From Alphaproteobacteria bacterium (GTDB taxonomy: Bacteria > Pseudomonadota > Alphaproteobacteria > Rs-D84), in contig JAFXVM010000018.1 of assembly GCA_017524525.1 (NCBI GenBank), positions 1 through 64,000 of the forward strand: a stretch of 64,000 nt of DNA, in the 5' to 3' direction. The notes beneath the pieces are model-generated. The model had not been told where the DNA came from. It was given only the letters and a program-made list of their open reading frames with translations, and did not search any database. The position numbers and the translations under genes are program-made. This document shows positions 35,935-46,458 of this stretch, in pieces. How positions within the stretch are numbered: the stretch's first letter is position 1; every line of letters begins with the position of its first letter.

Positions 35935-38256
35935 TTATGCGCGTAATTTTGCATTACATTTTTTTTCTACATTTTTTATAACAGAATCTTGAATCTTTAA
36001 CAAATCAACATCTGTCATATTTTGTTCTGGGTAAATGGTTATTGTGAAAGCAACCGATTTTTTACCATCACCCATATCAAATGCATCAAACACTATGGCG
36101 TCCGCAATTTTTGAATCTGCTGATAAAGCAGCCGATACTATTTTTTCAGCCGCAAAATTTGCATCCACAACAAACGCAAAATCGCGTGTAATCGGCATAA
36201 AATCAGTCATCGGTATTTTTTTATGCTTTGGTGATACCGGTAAATTCTCAATATCATCAACCAAACCAACAAATACATTTGTTTTAATATGCATTTGTTT
36301 AGCTATGGATGGATGTAATTGTCCAAATTGTGCCAAAACTTTTTTACCCTGAACAACGCGACCATATCTGTATGGATGCGCCCAAAGTGGCGCGTTATCT
36401 GTTTCAATTGTATATTTTTGTGCACCAAGAAGCGATACTAAATCAGCCTTGACATCAAAAACATCTATTGCACGATTGCGTTTTTGCCAATGACGCGGCG
36501 ATGTAATGCCACTGCGAATTATACAAATTGATGTATGTTGTTCACCTGGTTTATCACCATCAAACACTGTTCCTAATTCAAATATGTTAATATCTGGAAA
36601 ACCGCGTTTTTCGTTATTCGCAACCGCTATTAATAAATTACCAATCAAATTGTTTCTTGCCGTATCCAAATCATTAATAATAGGATTAGCAACTTTGATA
36701 ATTGGTTTATCTGTTAAGATTTTTTCAATTTTTGAATTACCAAATCCAAAAGTGACTGCTTCGTTCAAACCACGATTTGCTAATTTTTGTTTTAATGGAA
36801 CATCCATATCTTTGTGAACTGGTTTCATCGTGTTTTCTGGCATTTCTTTTAAACCGATTTTATCATAACCATAAATACGGACCAATTCAGCCACAATGTT
36901 TTCAGGTATTACAATATCTGTTCTTTGTGGGTTTGGTATAATTTCAAAATCGCCATTTGCGTTTTCTTTGACATCAAAATGCAATTTTTTCAAAATATCT
37001 TTTTGCGTTTTTTTATCTAATTCAATACCTGTTTTTTGTTTAAGTAATGATGGATTGTATACCACAGATTCCGGCGTATAGGACGCACGACCTGCGACTG
37101 ATACATTTACTATTTTACCACCACATGTATCCATTATTATTTTTGCAGCCTTTGACAAAGCACGCAAAGTTCCGTTTGGATTTATATTGCGTTCATACCG
37201 ATAAGAAGAGTCTGTGGATAAACCGATTTTCTTTGATGATTTACGCACAAACACAGGGTCAAAATACGCAGATTCCAGAATTATATTTGTTGTTTTATCT
37301 GTTGTAGATGCACGTTTTCCGCCAACCACACCAGCCAAAGCAAGTATCCCAGCATCATCAGTTATAACCAAATCTTTTTCATTTAATTCGTGTTCATTGT
37401 CAAAAAGGTCTGTGAATTTTTCACCGCTTTTTGCCATACGAACTGTTATATCACCAACAATTTCATCAGCATCAAAACAATGCATAGGCTGTGCCAAATC
37501 ATAACAAATATAATTCGTAGCATCAATTGCTGCGTTCTTTGGATTTATACCAGCCGACAACAAACGATTTTGAATTGTTTTATTAGATGGCGTATTTTTA
37601 ATTCCATGAATTTCGCAGAAGCGATATGTTGGACAAGCGTCCCCAGCCAATAAATTTACTTTGCGGTTTCCCTTAACTTCTTTTAATTCGTCGATTTTTT
37701 CATCGATAAATTCACCAGCATCAGCCGCAGATAAATCCAGCGCAATTCCACGCAAAGATAAATAATCTGGGCGATTTGGTGTAATAGAAGTTTCAAAAAT
37801 CGCAGAACCTGTTCCAGACAAAGCAGATATTGGTTCGCCTATTTTTTCTTTTTTTTCATCTAATTCGATGATACCACTGTGGTCATCGTTTATACCCAAT
37901 TCTTTGCCACTGCACATCATACCGTCTGATAATACACCGCGTAATTTTCCGCTTTGAATTACCATATCACCAATTTTACACCCTGGTATTGCCAGCGCAG
38001 AAACCAAACCAACACGGGCATTTGGCGCACCACAAACCACTTGGCGCAAAATCCCACTTCCATCATCTACCTTTAATACATGCAGATGGTCGCTGTTTTC
38101 ATGTGGTTTACATTCGACAATTTTTGCAGCAATTGGCAAAATTGGATTTTCCAGACCTTCTACTTCTAAACCAATAGATGTTAATTTATCTGCTATTTGT
38201 TCTGGGGTTAAATCTGTTTTTAAATATTGTTTTAACCATTCATAAGACCATTTCAT
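35935..38256 (-). CDS. pheT: Phenylalanyl-tRNA synthetase beta subunit
   Basis: A 773-residue PheT. An N-terminal tRNA-binding domain (about 40-150, with KIVECKPHENSDHLHVLKVDDG in its core) is followed by the B3/B4 editing domains, B5, the core and a C-terminal anticodon-binding ferredoxin-like domain. It is the tRNA-binding and editing half of the heterotetramer with PheS. AAAGGGGTAAAAA precedes the ATG and pheS lies 15 bp upstream. Confidence 0.96.
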   Translation of the reverse strand: MKWSYEWLKQYLKTDLTPEQIADKLTSIGLEVEGLENPILPIAAKIVECKPHENSDHLHVLKVDDGSGILRQVVCGAPNARVGLVSALAIPGCKIGDMVIQSGKLRGVLSDGMMCSGKELGINDDHSGIIELDEKKEKIGEPISALSGTGSAIFETSITPNRPDYLSLRGIALDLSAADAGEFIDEKIDELKEVKGNRKVNLLAGDACPTYRFCEIHGIKNTPSNKTIQNRLLSAGINPKNAAIDATNYICYDLAQPMHCFDADEIVGDITVRMAKSGEKFTDLFDNEHELNEKDLVITDDAGILALAGVVGGKRASTTDKTTNIILESAYFDPVFVRKSSKKIGLSTDSSYRYERNINPNGTLRALSKAAKIIMDTCGGKIVNVSVAGRASYTPESVVYNPSLLKQKTGIELDKKTQKDILKKLHFDVKENANGDFEIIPNPQRTDIVIPENIVAELVRIYGYDKIGLKEMPENTMKPVHKDMDVPLKQKLANRGLNEAVTFGFGNSKIEKILTDKPIIKVANPIINDLDTARNNLIGNLLIAVANNEKRGFPDINIFELGTVFDGDKPGEQHTSICIIRSGITSPRHWQKRNRAIDVFDVKADLVSLLGAQKYTIETDNAPLWAHPYRYGRVVQGKKVLAQFGQLHPSIAKQMHIKTNVFVGLVDDIENLPVSPKHKKIPMTDFMPITRDFAFVVDANFAAEKIVSAALSADSKIADAIVFDAFDMGDGKKSVAFTITIYPEQNMTDVDLLKIQDSVIKNVEKKCNAKLRA

Positions 38257-38271
38257 TTTTTACCCCTTTAA

Positions 38272-39225
38272 TTAAAATCCGCTGTTTTTTAACCAACGCA
38301 CATCACTGTCAGTAAATGCGCGTATATCTTTCAAATCATATTTAACCATTGCCAATCTGGCCCAACCAAAACCAAATGCAAAACCTTGGTATTTATTTGG
38401 GTCTATGTTACAATTTTTCAAAACATTTGGATGCACCATGCCACCACACAATAATTCCATCCATTTATCACCGAATTTCATGTCAATTTCAATTGATGGT
38501 TCTGTGAATGGAAAATAAGATGGCCGTATACGTAATTCCACATCATCCTTTTCAAAAAATTTTGATGCAAATGTACGCATTGTCGCCAATAAATCAGATA
38601 AATTTATATTCTTTTCAACCTTGTCAATATAAAGCCCTTCGATTTGACCAAACATAGCAGAATGTGTTGCATCTAATTCACGACGGTAGCACTGACCAAG
38701 TGTAAACATCTTAATTGGTACACCAAATTTTTCCATAGCACGAATTTGAACAGCGCTGGTTTGTGTACGCATAACATTACCATTTTCAAGGAAGAAACTG
38801 TCCTGCATATCACGAGCAGGGTGGTGTTTTGGAACATTTAACGCGGTAAAACAATGCCAATCATCTTCGATTTCTGGCCCAGTCATCAATGTGTATCCCA
38901 AAGATTCAAAAATATCCACTGTTTCTTTTAAACTTTGTGTTAATGGGTGAATTGTTCCACTATTTTGTGGTTCTTTATCTAATGTGACATCGATGTATTC
39001 GGTTGCCAATTTAGCATTTAATGCAGCCATTTCTAATTCAGTTTGTTTATCTTTGAACAAAGTACGCAATTCGCTGTTTTCTGCGTTTATTGTTGCGCGT
39101 TCTTCATTAGACAATGTCGCCATATTTTTTAATTTGGCAGTCATCGTCCCATTTTTACCAAAAGTTTCAGCATACAAAACCTGTAATTCTTCCAAAGATT
39201 TGGCATTTTTTATTTTATTTTTCAT
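38272..39225 (-). CDS. pheS: Phenylalanyl-tRNA synthetase alpha subunit
   Basis: A 317-residue PheS. Residues 1-85 form the coiled-coil arm. The class II core has motif 2 in TLGQCYRRE and motif 3 in GFGWARLAM, together with GPEIEDDWHCFTALN and HPARDMQDSF. ATG 39225 is chosen (GGGGTAAAC before it) over an earlier in-frame ATG at 39246. It follows rplT across an imperfect terminator hairpin. Confidence 0.96.
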   Translation of the reverse strand: MKNKIKNAKSLEELQVLYAETFGKNGTMTAKLKNMATLSNEERATINAENSELRTLFKDKQTELEMAALNAKLATEYIDVTLDKEPQNSGTIHPLTQSLKETVDIFESLGYTLMTGPEIEDDWHCFTALNVPKHHPARDMQDSFFLENGNVMRTQTSAVQIRAMEKFGVPIKMFTLGQCYRRELDATHSAMFGQIEGLYIDKVEKNINLSDLLATMRTFASKFFEKDDVELRIRPSYFPFTEPSIEIDMKFGDKWMELLCGGMVHPNVLKNCNIDPNKYQGFAFGFGWARLAMVKYDLKDIRAFTDSDVRWLKNSGF

Positions 39226-39252
39226 GTTTACCCCGTTTATACACATTTATAA

Positions 39253-39281
39253 ATGAAAAGACCGTAATGCTCTACGGTCTT
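39253..39281 (-). terminator. Hairpin between rplT and pheS
   Basis: A perfect 9-bp stem AAGACCGTA/TACGGTCTT (39258-39266 and 39273-39281), six-base loop, followed on the minus strand by TTTTC only. A leaky terminator or attenuator is possible; no convincing Phe-rich leader frame is seen. Confidence 0.55.
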
Positions 39282-39315
39282 ATATTTTGACAAAACAAAA
39301 GCCTGCCGTAAAGCG

Positions 39316-39684
39316 TTATTTTGCTTCAGCGGCGATAAATCGTTTTGCTGTTTCAATCAATGTATTGAAATTTTTATCTGCATCGTATGCCATTTGTGCC
39401 AAAACTTTGCGATCCAATGTGACACCCGCTTTCTTTAAACCATTCATAAATTGGCTGTATGTCAAACCGTTTGGACGGACAGCAGCATTAATACGAACAA
39501 TCCAAAGTGAACGAAAATCGCGTTTCTTTTGACGACGATCACGATAGGCATATTGACCCGCTTTTTCAGTTTTTTCACGTGCAGCACGATAAGTTGAATG
39601 ATGACGACCCAAATAACCTTTGGCTCTTTCAAGTATCTTATTATGTTTCTGTTTAACGGTTGTTCCGCGTTTTACTCTTGCCAT
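39316..39684 (-). CDS. rplT: 50S ribosomal protein L20
   Basis: A 122-residue L20 with the basic N-terminal extension ([28 protein letters not shown] start) and [22 protein letters not shown]. It is slightly longer than usual at the C terminus. It follows rpmI by 11 bp. In other bacteria L20 represses rpmI-rplT translation; infC is not in this operon here. Confidence 0.97.
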   Translation of the reverse strand: MARVKRGTTVKQKHNKILERAKGYLGRHHSTYRAAREKTEKAGQYAYRDRRQKKRDFRSLWIVRINAAVRPNGLTYSQFMNGLKKAGVTLDRKVLAQMAYDADKNFNTLIETAKRFIAAEAK

Positions 39685-39695
39685 GATACGCCCCC

Positions 39696-39899
39696 TTATT
39701 TCAATCCGTATGGAGCCAAGATTTTAGCCTGACCCATCATGTTATCGTTCAAATACTGTGGCTTTGCCCCGGCTTTATTAGCACGTTTGGATTTATGCAA
39801 CAGACATTTGTGGTGAGAGTTTCTAGCAACACGGATTTTACCGCTCGCAGTCATAGACGCACGTTTTTTCAAGTACGATTTTGTTTTCATTTTTGGCAT
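39696..39899 (-). CDS. rpmI: 50S ribosomal protein L35
   Basis: A 67-residue L35 with [32 protein letters not shown] start (conserved KTKS..KKR..T..GK). Start 39899 follows AAAAGGATAAAAA. First gene of the rpmI-rplT-pheS-pheT run. Confidence 0.97.
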   Translation of the reverse strand: MPKMKTKSYLKKRASMTASGKIRVARNSHHKCLLHKSKRANKAGAKPQYLNDNMMGQAKILAPYGLK

Positions 39900-40026
39900 T
39901 TTTTATCCTTTTATTTGTACCCTCGTGGCAATGCCTTGCCATGTCGGTTGCCCATATTGTGCCATAATAAAAAGAAAAATCAAGTTTTTATTGAATATTG
40001 ATTTTTTTGCGTTTAAAGTGTCTTGC

Positions 40027-40848
40027 ATGATAGGCGACAAATCATCTTATAAATTGGCAAAATTTATAAAATCAGCCATTGCTGCTGCTGCTTTGCCTGT
40101 ATTTATCATATACATAATGGTAGCAAAGCCTGATTATGCAATTATGAACGGTTTGGCGCACATTGTGTTGCCTGTGGCGCATGTTGTTGGTGATGTTGTG
40201 ACTTGGCCTGTTCGCGCTATTGGTCAAGGCGCAGTTTGGGTTAAAGAAACTTCGAATTTGCGGGCGGAAAATGAAAAATTACGCGTTCGTCTGGACGAAG
40301 CATTGGCAAACAAAAACGATTGTGATGTCGCAATAGAAGAAAACAGAAAACTTGAACAAGAAATAGAAATAAAAAAAGCATCTCCTTTTAAAACTGTGAT
40401 TGCTGATATTCAATTTGATGATTCTGCTTTCCATCACAGCACTTTTTTGATAAATCGCGGAACAAAGGCTGGTATTACAAAAGGCATGGTTGTTGTATCC
40501 TTAGATAACAGATTAATTGGTGTTGTGACTGATTGTGGTTCGGCTTTTTGTCGCGTTCGCGCTTTGACAGACAATAAAACAAATATAGCAGTAAGAATCA
40601 CAGGTTCTGATATTTCCGGTTTTTTACAAGGAAACGGTAAATCAAATGCTTCCATTGGATTCTTTAACGATACTTTGTTTGTTGGCAGAAAAGGTTTAAA
40701 AATCATAACCAGTAATATTAGCGGAATTTTGCCGTCCGGAATTTATATTGGGGATATGATTGATGAAAAAAATGTAGATGTTTTACGCCCTACAGATGTA
40801 TCGCGTGTAATGGTTTTACAATATAACGACCAAGGTTCTTATAAATAA
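40027..40848 (+). CDS. mreC: Rod shape-determining protein MreC
   Basis: A 273-residue MreC. One transmembrane helix (about 16-38) is followed by a coiled coil (NLRAENEKLRVRLDEAL..., about 75-115) and the periplasmic beta domain (TFLINRGTKAGITKGMVVV, LIGVVTDCGSAFCRVRALTD). It links MreB to the penicillin-binding proteins. ATG 40027 is chosen, as longer starts give a Cys-rich N terminus over the rpmI upstream region; no Shine-Dalgarno is visible. mreD follows with a 1-bp overlap. Confidence 0.92.
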   Translation: MIGDKSSYKLAKFIKSAIAAAALPVFIIYIMVAKPDYAIMNGLAHIVLPVAHVVGDVVTWPVRAIGQGAVWVKETSNLRAENEKLRVRLDEALANKNDCDVAIEENRKLEQEIEIKKASPFKTVIADIQFDDSAFHHSTFLINRGTKAGITKGMVVVSLDNRLIGVVTDCGSAFCRVRALTDNKTNIAVRITGSDISGFLQGNGKSNASIGFFNDTLFVGRKGLKIITSNISGILPSGIYIGDMIDEKNVDVLRPTDVSRVMVLQYNDQGSYK

Positions 40849-41297
40849 TGTATAATGTTGCGCCTATTTTAAAAAAATCTTTGCCATTTTTAATGACGAT
40901 TTTTTTGTGGCGCCTGTCTGTGTATTTTTGGAATCCAGCAGGTATTTTGGCATTAATACCTATTTTTTATTATACATTTGTAAGACATATTCATGGATTT
41001 ACTTTTTTTGGGTTATTATTTTGTTTTTTAATAGATTACAGGTGTGATTTACCTTTGCTTTGGACTATTTTGTTTTGTTTGTTTTATGCTGTAAACGGAT
41101 TTCAAAATTATATAGATATGCAAAATGCAGATAATAATGCAATCAAAGTTTTTATGATTTTTATCGGTATTGGTATTTTTCTTTTGATATTTTCTGGACT
41201 TACTTGGATGAATTTTATAAATAATATATGGTTGTTTGTATGGCTAAGTATTTTATATACGCCAATAACAGCCATAGATAATTGGGCAAAACGATGA
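40848..41297 (+). CDS. mreD: Rod shape-determining protein MreD
   Basis: A 149-residue integral membrane protein with four to five hydrophobic segments. The order and length identify MreD, which is poorly conserved in sequence. It shares one base with the mreC stop and its TGA overlaps the mrdA ATG by 4 bp. Confidence 0.85.
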   Translation: MYNVAPILKKSLPFLMTIFLWRLSVYFWNPAGILALIPIFYYTFVRHIHGFTFFGLLFCFLIDYRCDLPLLWTILFCLFYAVNGFQNYIDMQNADNNAIKVFMIFIGIGIFLLIFSGLTWMNFINNIWLFVWLSILYTPITAIDNWAKR

Positions 41298-43060
41298 TAG
41301 ATACCGAAGTAACACGCACCTTTGACAGACGCAGTGCACTGTTTTTAACAGGTGGTGCAATACTAACTTCGTTTCTTGTATTACGCATGTTGCAAATGCA
41401 AGTTTTTAATTACAAGGGCTATTTAAAAAAGAGTGAAAACAATTCTTTTCGTATTCAAAATACCATGCCTAAACGTGGTAATATTTTGTCTGAAAGTGGC
41501 AGTGTTATTTCACGAGATGCGCCAATATACAGAATATATCTTATTCCAGAAGAAGCCGAAGATATAAATTCTGTGATGGATACAATCATAGCAGAATTAA
41601 ATTTGCGCCAAAAAACCATTAACAGAATTTGGAAAAACATAAAAAAACAGCAACCATTTCAACCTGTACTAATTACAGAAAATTCTAATTGGAATACTTT
41701 GGCTGAAATATCTGCTAAAAATATTCCTGGCATTTATATTGGCAGTGGTTTTTCACGTGTATACGAAATGGGGCCTGCTGGGGCGCAGGTTTTTGGTTAT
41801 GTTGGGGCACCACAAAAAGCCGTTCCTAATACACCATTTTTTACCACTGGTATTAATGGACTTGAAAAAAGATTTAATGATGACATGGCAGGAATTCACG
41901 GTCAAACTGTATTAGTTGCAAACGCAGTTGGACGTGTCACTGGCGAAGATAAATCTCAGTTTATTGAACCAATTCCAGGAAAAGACATAAAAACCACTAT
42001 TCGTGACAATGTTCAAAAAGTTTTATATGATTCTTTGGCTATGAACAGGGCTGGTTGTGGTGTGGCTTTGGACATCAAAACAGGAAATATTTTAGCGATG
42101 GCTTCAACCCCCAGTTTTGATCCAAACAATTTTAAAACAGATGATGGTGAAGAATACATAGCATCATTATTAGATGATGTTGCTAAACCTTTTATGAACA
42201 AAACCATTGAAGGTCTATATCCTCCAGGTTCAACATTTAAAATTGTGGTGGCTTTGGCAGCACTTGAAAGTGGCGCAATATCACCAAATGAAAAAGTATT
42301 TTGTCCAGGCTATTGGGAATATGGTGATCATAAATATCATTGTTGGGAAAAACACGGTCATGGATATGTTGATTTATATGGTGCGTTAAAACATTCTTGT
42401 GATATTTATTTTTATCAATTAGCATTACGTATTGGTATTGATGCTATAAAAAATATGGCATTAAAATTGGGACTTAATCAAAAGTATATGGAAGATATTT
42501 TATCACATGAAATGCCTGGAATTATACCGGATAGACGATGGAAAGAAAAAAATGTAGGCGCACCTTGGGTTCATGGTGATACTATTATTTCTGGTATTGG
42601 ACAAGGATTTATTTTAACTAACTGTTTACAATTAGCAGTGATGATTGCGCGCGTTGTATCTAATAAAGAAGTAAAACCACGTTTAATATATTCTAATAAA
42701 AAACCTAATTTTAAAAGTCTTGGATTACAACAAAAAAATATCAAACATGTTTTGACTGGTCTTGAACAAGTGACACAAAAAGGTGGAACGGCGTCTGGCA
42801 GTGCTATAAATGTAAACGGTAAAAAAATGGGTGGCAAAACAGGAACTTCCCAAGTACGCAATATTTCCAAGGCAGAACGCGAAAATGGTGTTTTAACAAA
42901 CAGCCAATTAAAATGGAATTTACGAAACCATGGTTTATTTGTGGGTTATGCCCCCACAGATTCCCCAGAATACGCCGTATGCATCATTATGGAACACGCT
43001 GGGGGATCTTCACCTGCTGCGCACGCAACTGCTGATGTGATGAAGGAGTTATTAAAATAA
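41294..43060 (+). CDS. mrdA: Penicillin-binding protein 2 (elongation transpeptidase)
   Basis: A 588-residue PBP2. A cytoplasmic tail and one transmembrane helix (about 18-37) precede the dimerisation domain. The transpeptidase motifs are STFK (nucleophile S313), SCD and KTGTS near 515. It cross-links peptidoglycan in the elongasome with RodA. ATG 41294 is used; a TTG at 41282 is less likely. It is coupled to mreD by ATGA. Confidence 0.96.
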   Translation: MIDTEVTRTFDRRSALFLTGGAILTSFLVLRMLQMQVFNYKGYLKKSENNSFRIQNTMPKRGNILSESGSVISRDAPIYRIYLIPEEAEDINSVMDTIIAELNLRQKTINRIWKNIKKQQPFQPVLITENSNWNTLAEISAKNIPGIYIGSGFSRVYEMGPAGAQVFGYVGAPQKAVPNTPFFTTGINGLEKRFNDDMAGIHGQTVLVANAVGRVTGEDKSQFIEPIPGKDIKTTIRDNVQKVLYDSLAMNRAGCGVALDIKTGNILAMASTPSFDPNNFKTDDGEEYIASLLDDVAKPFMNKTIEGLYPPGSTFKIVVALAALESGAISPNEKVFCPGYWEYGDHKYHCWEKHGHGYVDLYGALKHSCDIYFYQLALRIGIDAIKNMALKLGLNQKYMEDILSHEMPGIIPDRRWKEKNVGAPWVHGDTIISGIGQGFILTNCLQLAVMIARVVSNKEVKPRLIYSNKKPNFKSLGLQQKNIKHVLTGLEQVTQKGGTASGSAINVNGKKMGGKTGTSQVRNISKAERENGVLTNSQLKWNLRNHGLFVGYAPTDSPEYAVCIIMEHAGGSSPAAHATADVMKELLK

Positions 43061-43062
43061 AA

Positions 43063-44208
43063 ATGGTGACAACGACACGTGTATCTAATGCGAATATGAT
43101 GACTTTCAGTGAAAAAATTTCACGTTTTTCACTGCCATTGTTTATACCTATGTGTATTGTATTAGCGTTTTCAATCATAGTTCTATTCAGTGCAGGTGGT
43201 GGTTCTTGGCAACCTTTTGCTATGTCACAACTATTAAAAATAATTTTTGGTTTAATTGTTTTTTTCATAGCAGCATTTTCAAATATAAAAACATGGATAA
43301 AATCTGCTTATTTTATTTATGCAATCGCTTTAATTTTAATAATTATGGTCACTTTTTTTGGTGATATAGGTATGGGTGCACAAAGATGGCTGTCAATTGG
43401 CGGAATAAATATTCAACCATCAGAATTTATTAAGATTGCCCTAGTACTTGCCTTAGCACGATATTTTGCGTGGCAAAATAGCGTAGAATTATCTCAATTT
43501 AAGAATTACATAATTCCTTTGTGTATGATGTTAATACCATTTATGTTAATTTGTGCGCAACCAGATTTAGGTACAGGTATATCTTTGGCATTAATAACTG
43601 TGGGGATGTTTTATATTGTTGGTGCAAACAAGAAATGGTTTTTAATTGCTGGAATACTTGGAATTTTGGCTATGCCTGTTGTTTGGTATGGTGCAATGCA
43701 TGATTATCAAAGAAACAGAATTATAACTTTTATTAACCCTGAATTAGATGCCAAAGGTGCAGGCTATCAAATTAATCAAGCAAAAATTGCTTTTGGTTCT
43801 GGCGGAATTGTCGGCAAAGGCTATATGGGTGGAACACAATCTCAACAATCTTTTTTGCCAGAAAAACACACAGATTTTATATTTACTATGTTGGGTGAAG
43901 AATTTGGATTTATCGGTGCTTTTATGCTTTTAATGATATATACTTTCATTGTTATTATGCTGTTTTGGGCTGCAAAAACATGCAGAAATCGATTTGGGCA
44001 ATTAATCTGTTTTGGGTTTATGTTGAATTTCTTTATTTATTATTTTATAAATATATCTATGGTTTTGGGCGTATTACCGACAGTTGGTGTTCCGTTGCCA
44101 TTAATGTCTTTTGGTGGCAGCAGTTTAATATCATTGCTTTTTGGTTTTGGTTTGTGTCAAAATGCTCATATCCACAAAGATCAACAATTATCATCCAGGG
44201 GGTTTTAA
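43063..44208 (+). CDS. mrdB: Peptidoglycan glycosyltransferase RodA
   Basis: A 381-residue SEDS protein with about ten membrane helices. The motifs GAQRWLSIGGINIQPSE, AQPDLGTG, EKHTDFIFTMLGEEFG and GVPLPLMSFGGSS identify RodA. It polymerises lipid II with PBP2. It starts 2 bp after mrdA and ends 3 bp before topA. Confidence 0.96.
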   Translation: MVTTTRVSNANMMTFSEKISRFSLPLFIPMCIVLAFSIIVLFSAGGGSWQPFAMSQLLKIIFGLIVFFIAAFSNIKTWIKSAYFIYAIALILIIMVTFFGDIGMGAQRWLSIGGINIQPSEFIKIALVLALARYFAWQNSVELSQFKNYIIPLCMMLIPFMLICAQPDLGTGISLALITVGMFYIVGANKKWFLIAGILGILAMPVVWYGAMHDYQRNRIITFINPELDAKGAGYQINQAKIAFGSGGIVGKGYMGGTQSQQSFLPEKHTDFIFTMLGEEFGFIGAFMLLMIYTFIVIMLFWAAKTCRNRFGQLICFGFMLNFFIYYFINISMVLGVLPTVGVPLPLMSFGGSSLISLLFGFGLCQNAHIHKDQQLSSRGF

Positions 44209-44211
44209 AAA

Positions 44212-46455
44212 ATGAATTTATTAATCGTAGAATCACCATCAAAAGCAAAAACTATTGAAAAATACCTGGGAAAAGAATGGCGCGTTGTTGCATCTGTCGG
44301 TCATGTTCGTGATTTAGTTCCAGAAAGTGGCAGTGTTGATGTACAGCATGATTTTAAACCTAAGTGGCAAATTATGCCTGGCAAAGAAAAACAATTAAAA
44401 TTAATAACTGATGAATTAAAAAAGGCTGATAATATTTATCTTGCATCCGATCCGGACCGCGAAGGAGAAGCCATTGCATGGCATATAAATGATATTTTAA
44501 ATGCTCGTAATGTTTTAAAAGGTAAAAATGTTTATCGTGTCGCTTTTCATGAAATTACAAAAAATGCAATTATCGAAGCATTAAAAAATCCACGCGAAAT
44601 AGATAATAATCTGGTTGATGCATATTTAGTTCGAAGAATTCTAGATTATTTAATTGGGTTTGGGATTTCGCCATTACTTTGGAAAAAAAATCTTGGAAAA
44701 TCTGCCGGACGCGTTCAAAGTGTCGCTGTTAAATTAGTTGTTGATAGAGAAAAAGAAATAGAAAAATTTAACCCGAAAGAATATTGGTCGATTGCTGCAA
44801 ATTGTAATTTTAATAACACAGAATTTGATGCGAATTTAATTCAACATAATGGTAAAAAAATAGAAAAAATGACCATAGAAAATAAATCTATGGTAGATGA
44901 AATTATATCAAATATTACAACGCCGACAAATGGCAAAGTATCAAATATTGAAAAGAAAAAAATTCAAAGACATGCATCTGCACCATTTACAACATCAACA
45001 CTGCAACAAGAAGCTGCACGTAAACTTCGTTTTTCATCAAAACGCACTATGGCAACTGCACAAAAGTTGTATGAAGCGGGATTTATCACGTATATGCGAA
45101 CTGATGCAACAAATTTATCGGTTGAGGCAGTTAATGAAATTCGTGAATATATTAATAAAGAATATGGTGATAAATTTTTACCAAAAACCGCAAATATTTA
45201 TGTGACTAAGTCTAAAAATGCTCAGGAAGCACACGAAGCAATTCGTCCTACGCATTTCTTTGATGAAAAAATACATTTATCTGGAGACGAAGCAAAATTA
45301 TACGATTTAATCTGGAAAAGAACTATCGCTTGTCAAATGACAAATGCTGAATTTGATTCTGTATCTGTCGATATAGAAGTAAAAAATTCTTTATTCCATT
45401 GCGTTGGAACAACACGTACTTTTGATGGTTTTATGAAGGTTTATATCGAAGATAATGATGATACAGAAGATGATAATAATGTAAAATTACCTGTGTTAAA
45501 TGTCGGTGATAACATAGATATTAAATCTTTAAAAAGTGAACAACATTTCACACAACCACCTGCAAGATTTACCGAAGCATCACTGGTAAAAAAACTTGAA
45601 GAACTTGGAATAGGGCGCCCATCAACGTATGCAACAATTATGTCTACTATTGTGGACAGACAATATGTAGAACAAGACAAACAACATCGTTTTCATCCAA
45701 CAACTGCTGGATGGGTTTTGATTTCTTATTTATCTAATTATTTCAAAGATCTAGTTGATGTAAATTTTACCGCAAAAACCGAAGATACTTTGGATGATGT
45801 TTCAAATGGAACAAAAGATAAATTGTCTTCATTAAAAGCATTTTGGAATCCTACTAAACAAACTATTGAATCCGCAGCAAAGATAAAAACTACTGATATT
45901 ATAAACAAAGTTAATGAATTTATGAATTATCATTTATTCAAAGAAGAAAATGCAAAATGTCCAAAATGTGGTGGAATTTTGGGAATAAAATTATCTAAAT
46001 TTGGTCCTTTTGTTGGATGCAGCAATTATCCAAAATGTGATTATACTATGAAATTAACTGAAAATGCAGAAAATACTGATAATCAACAAAAAACAGATGA
46101 AATCAAAGAAAAAGATTTAGGTGATAATATTGTCTTTAAAATTGGTAAATATGGGCCATATGTGACAGATGGTGCAAAAAATGCGTCTGCCAAGAAATAC
46201 ACCGTAGACACGATTACTTTGGATATAGCCAAAGAATTATTAAATGGTGATAAAAAGAAAATTGAACCATTAATAATTGGGAATAATCCATCAACTGGTA
46301 AACCTATTTATTATTACAGCGATGGCAGATATGGGCCATATATTTCTTCTAATCGTGTAAATGTTTCTGTGAAAGAACAACCATTGTTAGAAGAAGCGAT
46401 AGATTTAATAAACAATAAAAAGACAACTAAAAAATTCTTTAAGAAAAAGGCATGA
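44212..46455 (+). CDS. topA: DNA topoisomerase I (type IA)
   Basis: A 747-residue TopA. The TOPRIM domain opens with LLIVESPSKAKTIEKYLG and has SDPDREGEAIAWH. The catalytic tyrosine is in FITYMRTDATNLS near residue 294. One C-terminal zinc finger (CPKCGG...GCSNYPKC) and two TOPRIM C-terminal repeats (FKIGKYGPYVTDG, YYYSDGRYGPYIS) remain, fewer than in E. coli. dnaG starts within 4 bp of its stop. Confidence 0.96.
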   Translation: MNLLIVESPSKAKTIEKYLGKEWRVVASVGHVRDLVPESGSVDVQHDFKPKWQIMPGKEKQLKLITDELKKADNIYLASDPDREGEAIAWHINDILNARNVLKGKNVYRVAFHEITKNAIIEALKNPREIDNNLVDAYLVRRILDYLIGFGISPLLWKKNLGKSAGRVQSVAVKLVVDREKEIEKFNPKEYWSIAANCNFNNTEFDANLIQHNGKKIEKMTIENKSMVDEIISNITTPTNGKVSNIEKKKIQRHASAPFTTSTLQQEAARKLRFSSKRTMATAQKLYEAGFITYMRTDATNLSVEAVNEIREYINKEYGDKFLPKTANIYVTKSKNAQEAHEAIRPTHFFDEKIHLSGDEAKLYDLIWKRTIACQMTNAEFDSVSVDIEVKNSLFHCVGTTRTFDGFMKVYIEDNDDTEDDNNVKLPVLNVGDNIDIKSLKSEQHFTQPPARFTEASLVKKLEELGIGRPSTYATIMSTIVDRQYVEQDKQHRFHPTTAGWVLISYLSNYFKDLVDVNFTAKTEDTLDDVSNGTKDKLSSLKAFWNPTKQTIESAAKIKTTDIINKVNEFMNYHLFKEENAKCPKCGGILGIKLSKFGPFVGCSNYPKCDYTMKLTENAENTDNQQKTDEIKEKDLGDNIVFKIGKYGPYVTDGAKNASAKKYTVDTITLDIAKELLNGDKKKIEPLIIGNNPSTGKPIYYYSDGRYGPYISSNRVNVSVKEQPLLEEAIDLINNKKTTKKFFKKKA

Positions 46456-46458
46456 TGA

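Noticed and set aside
39281..39312. TTG-initiated frame MFCQNIRP as a Phe leader for pheST
   Set aside because: It has a single Phe codon, no ribosome-binding site and overlaps the hairpin, so it does not look like an attenuator peptide.
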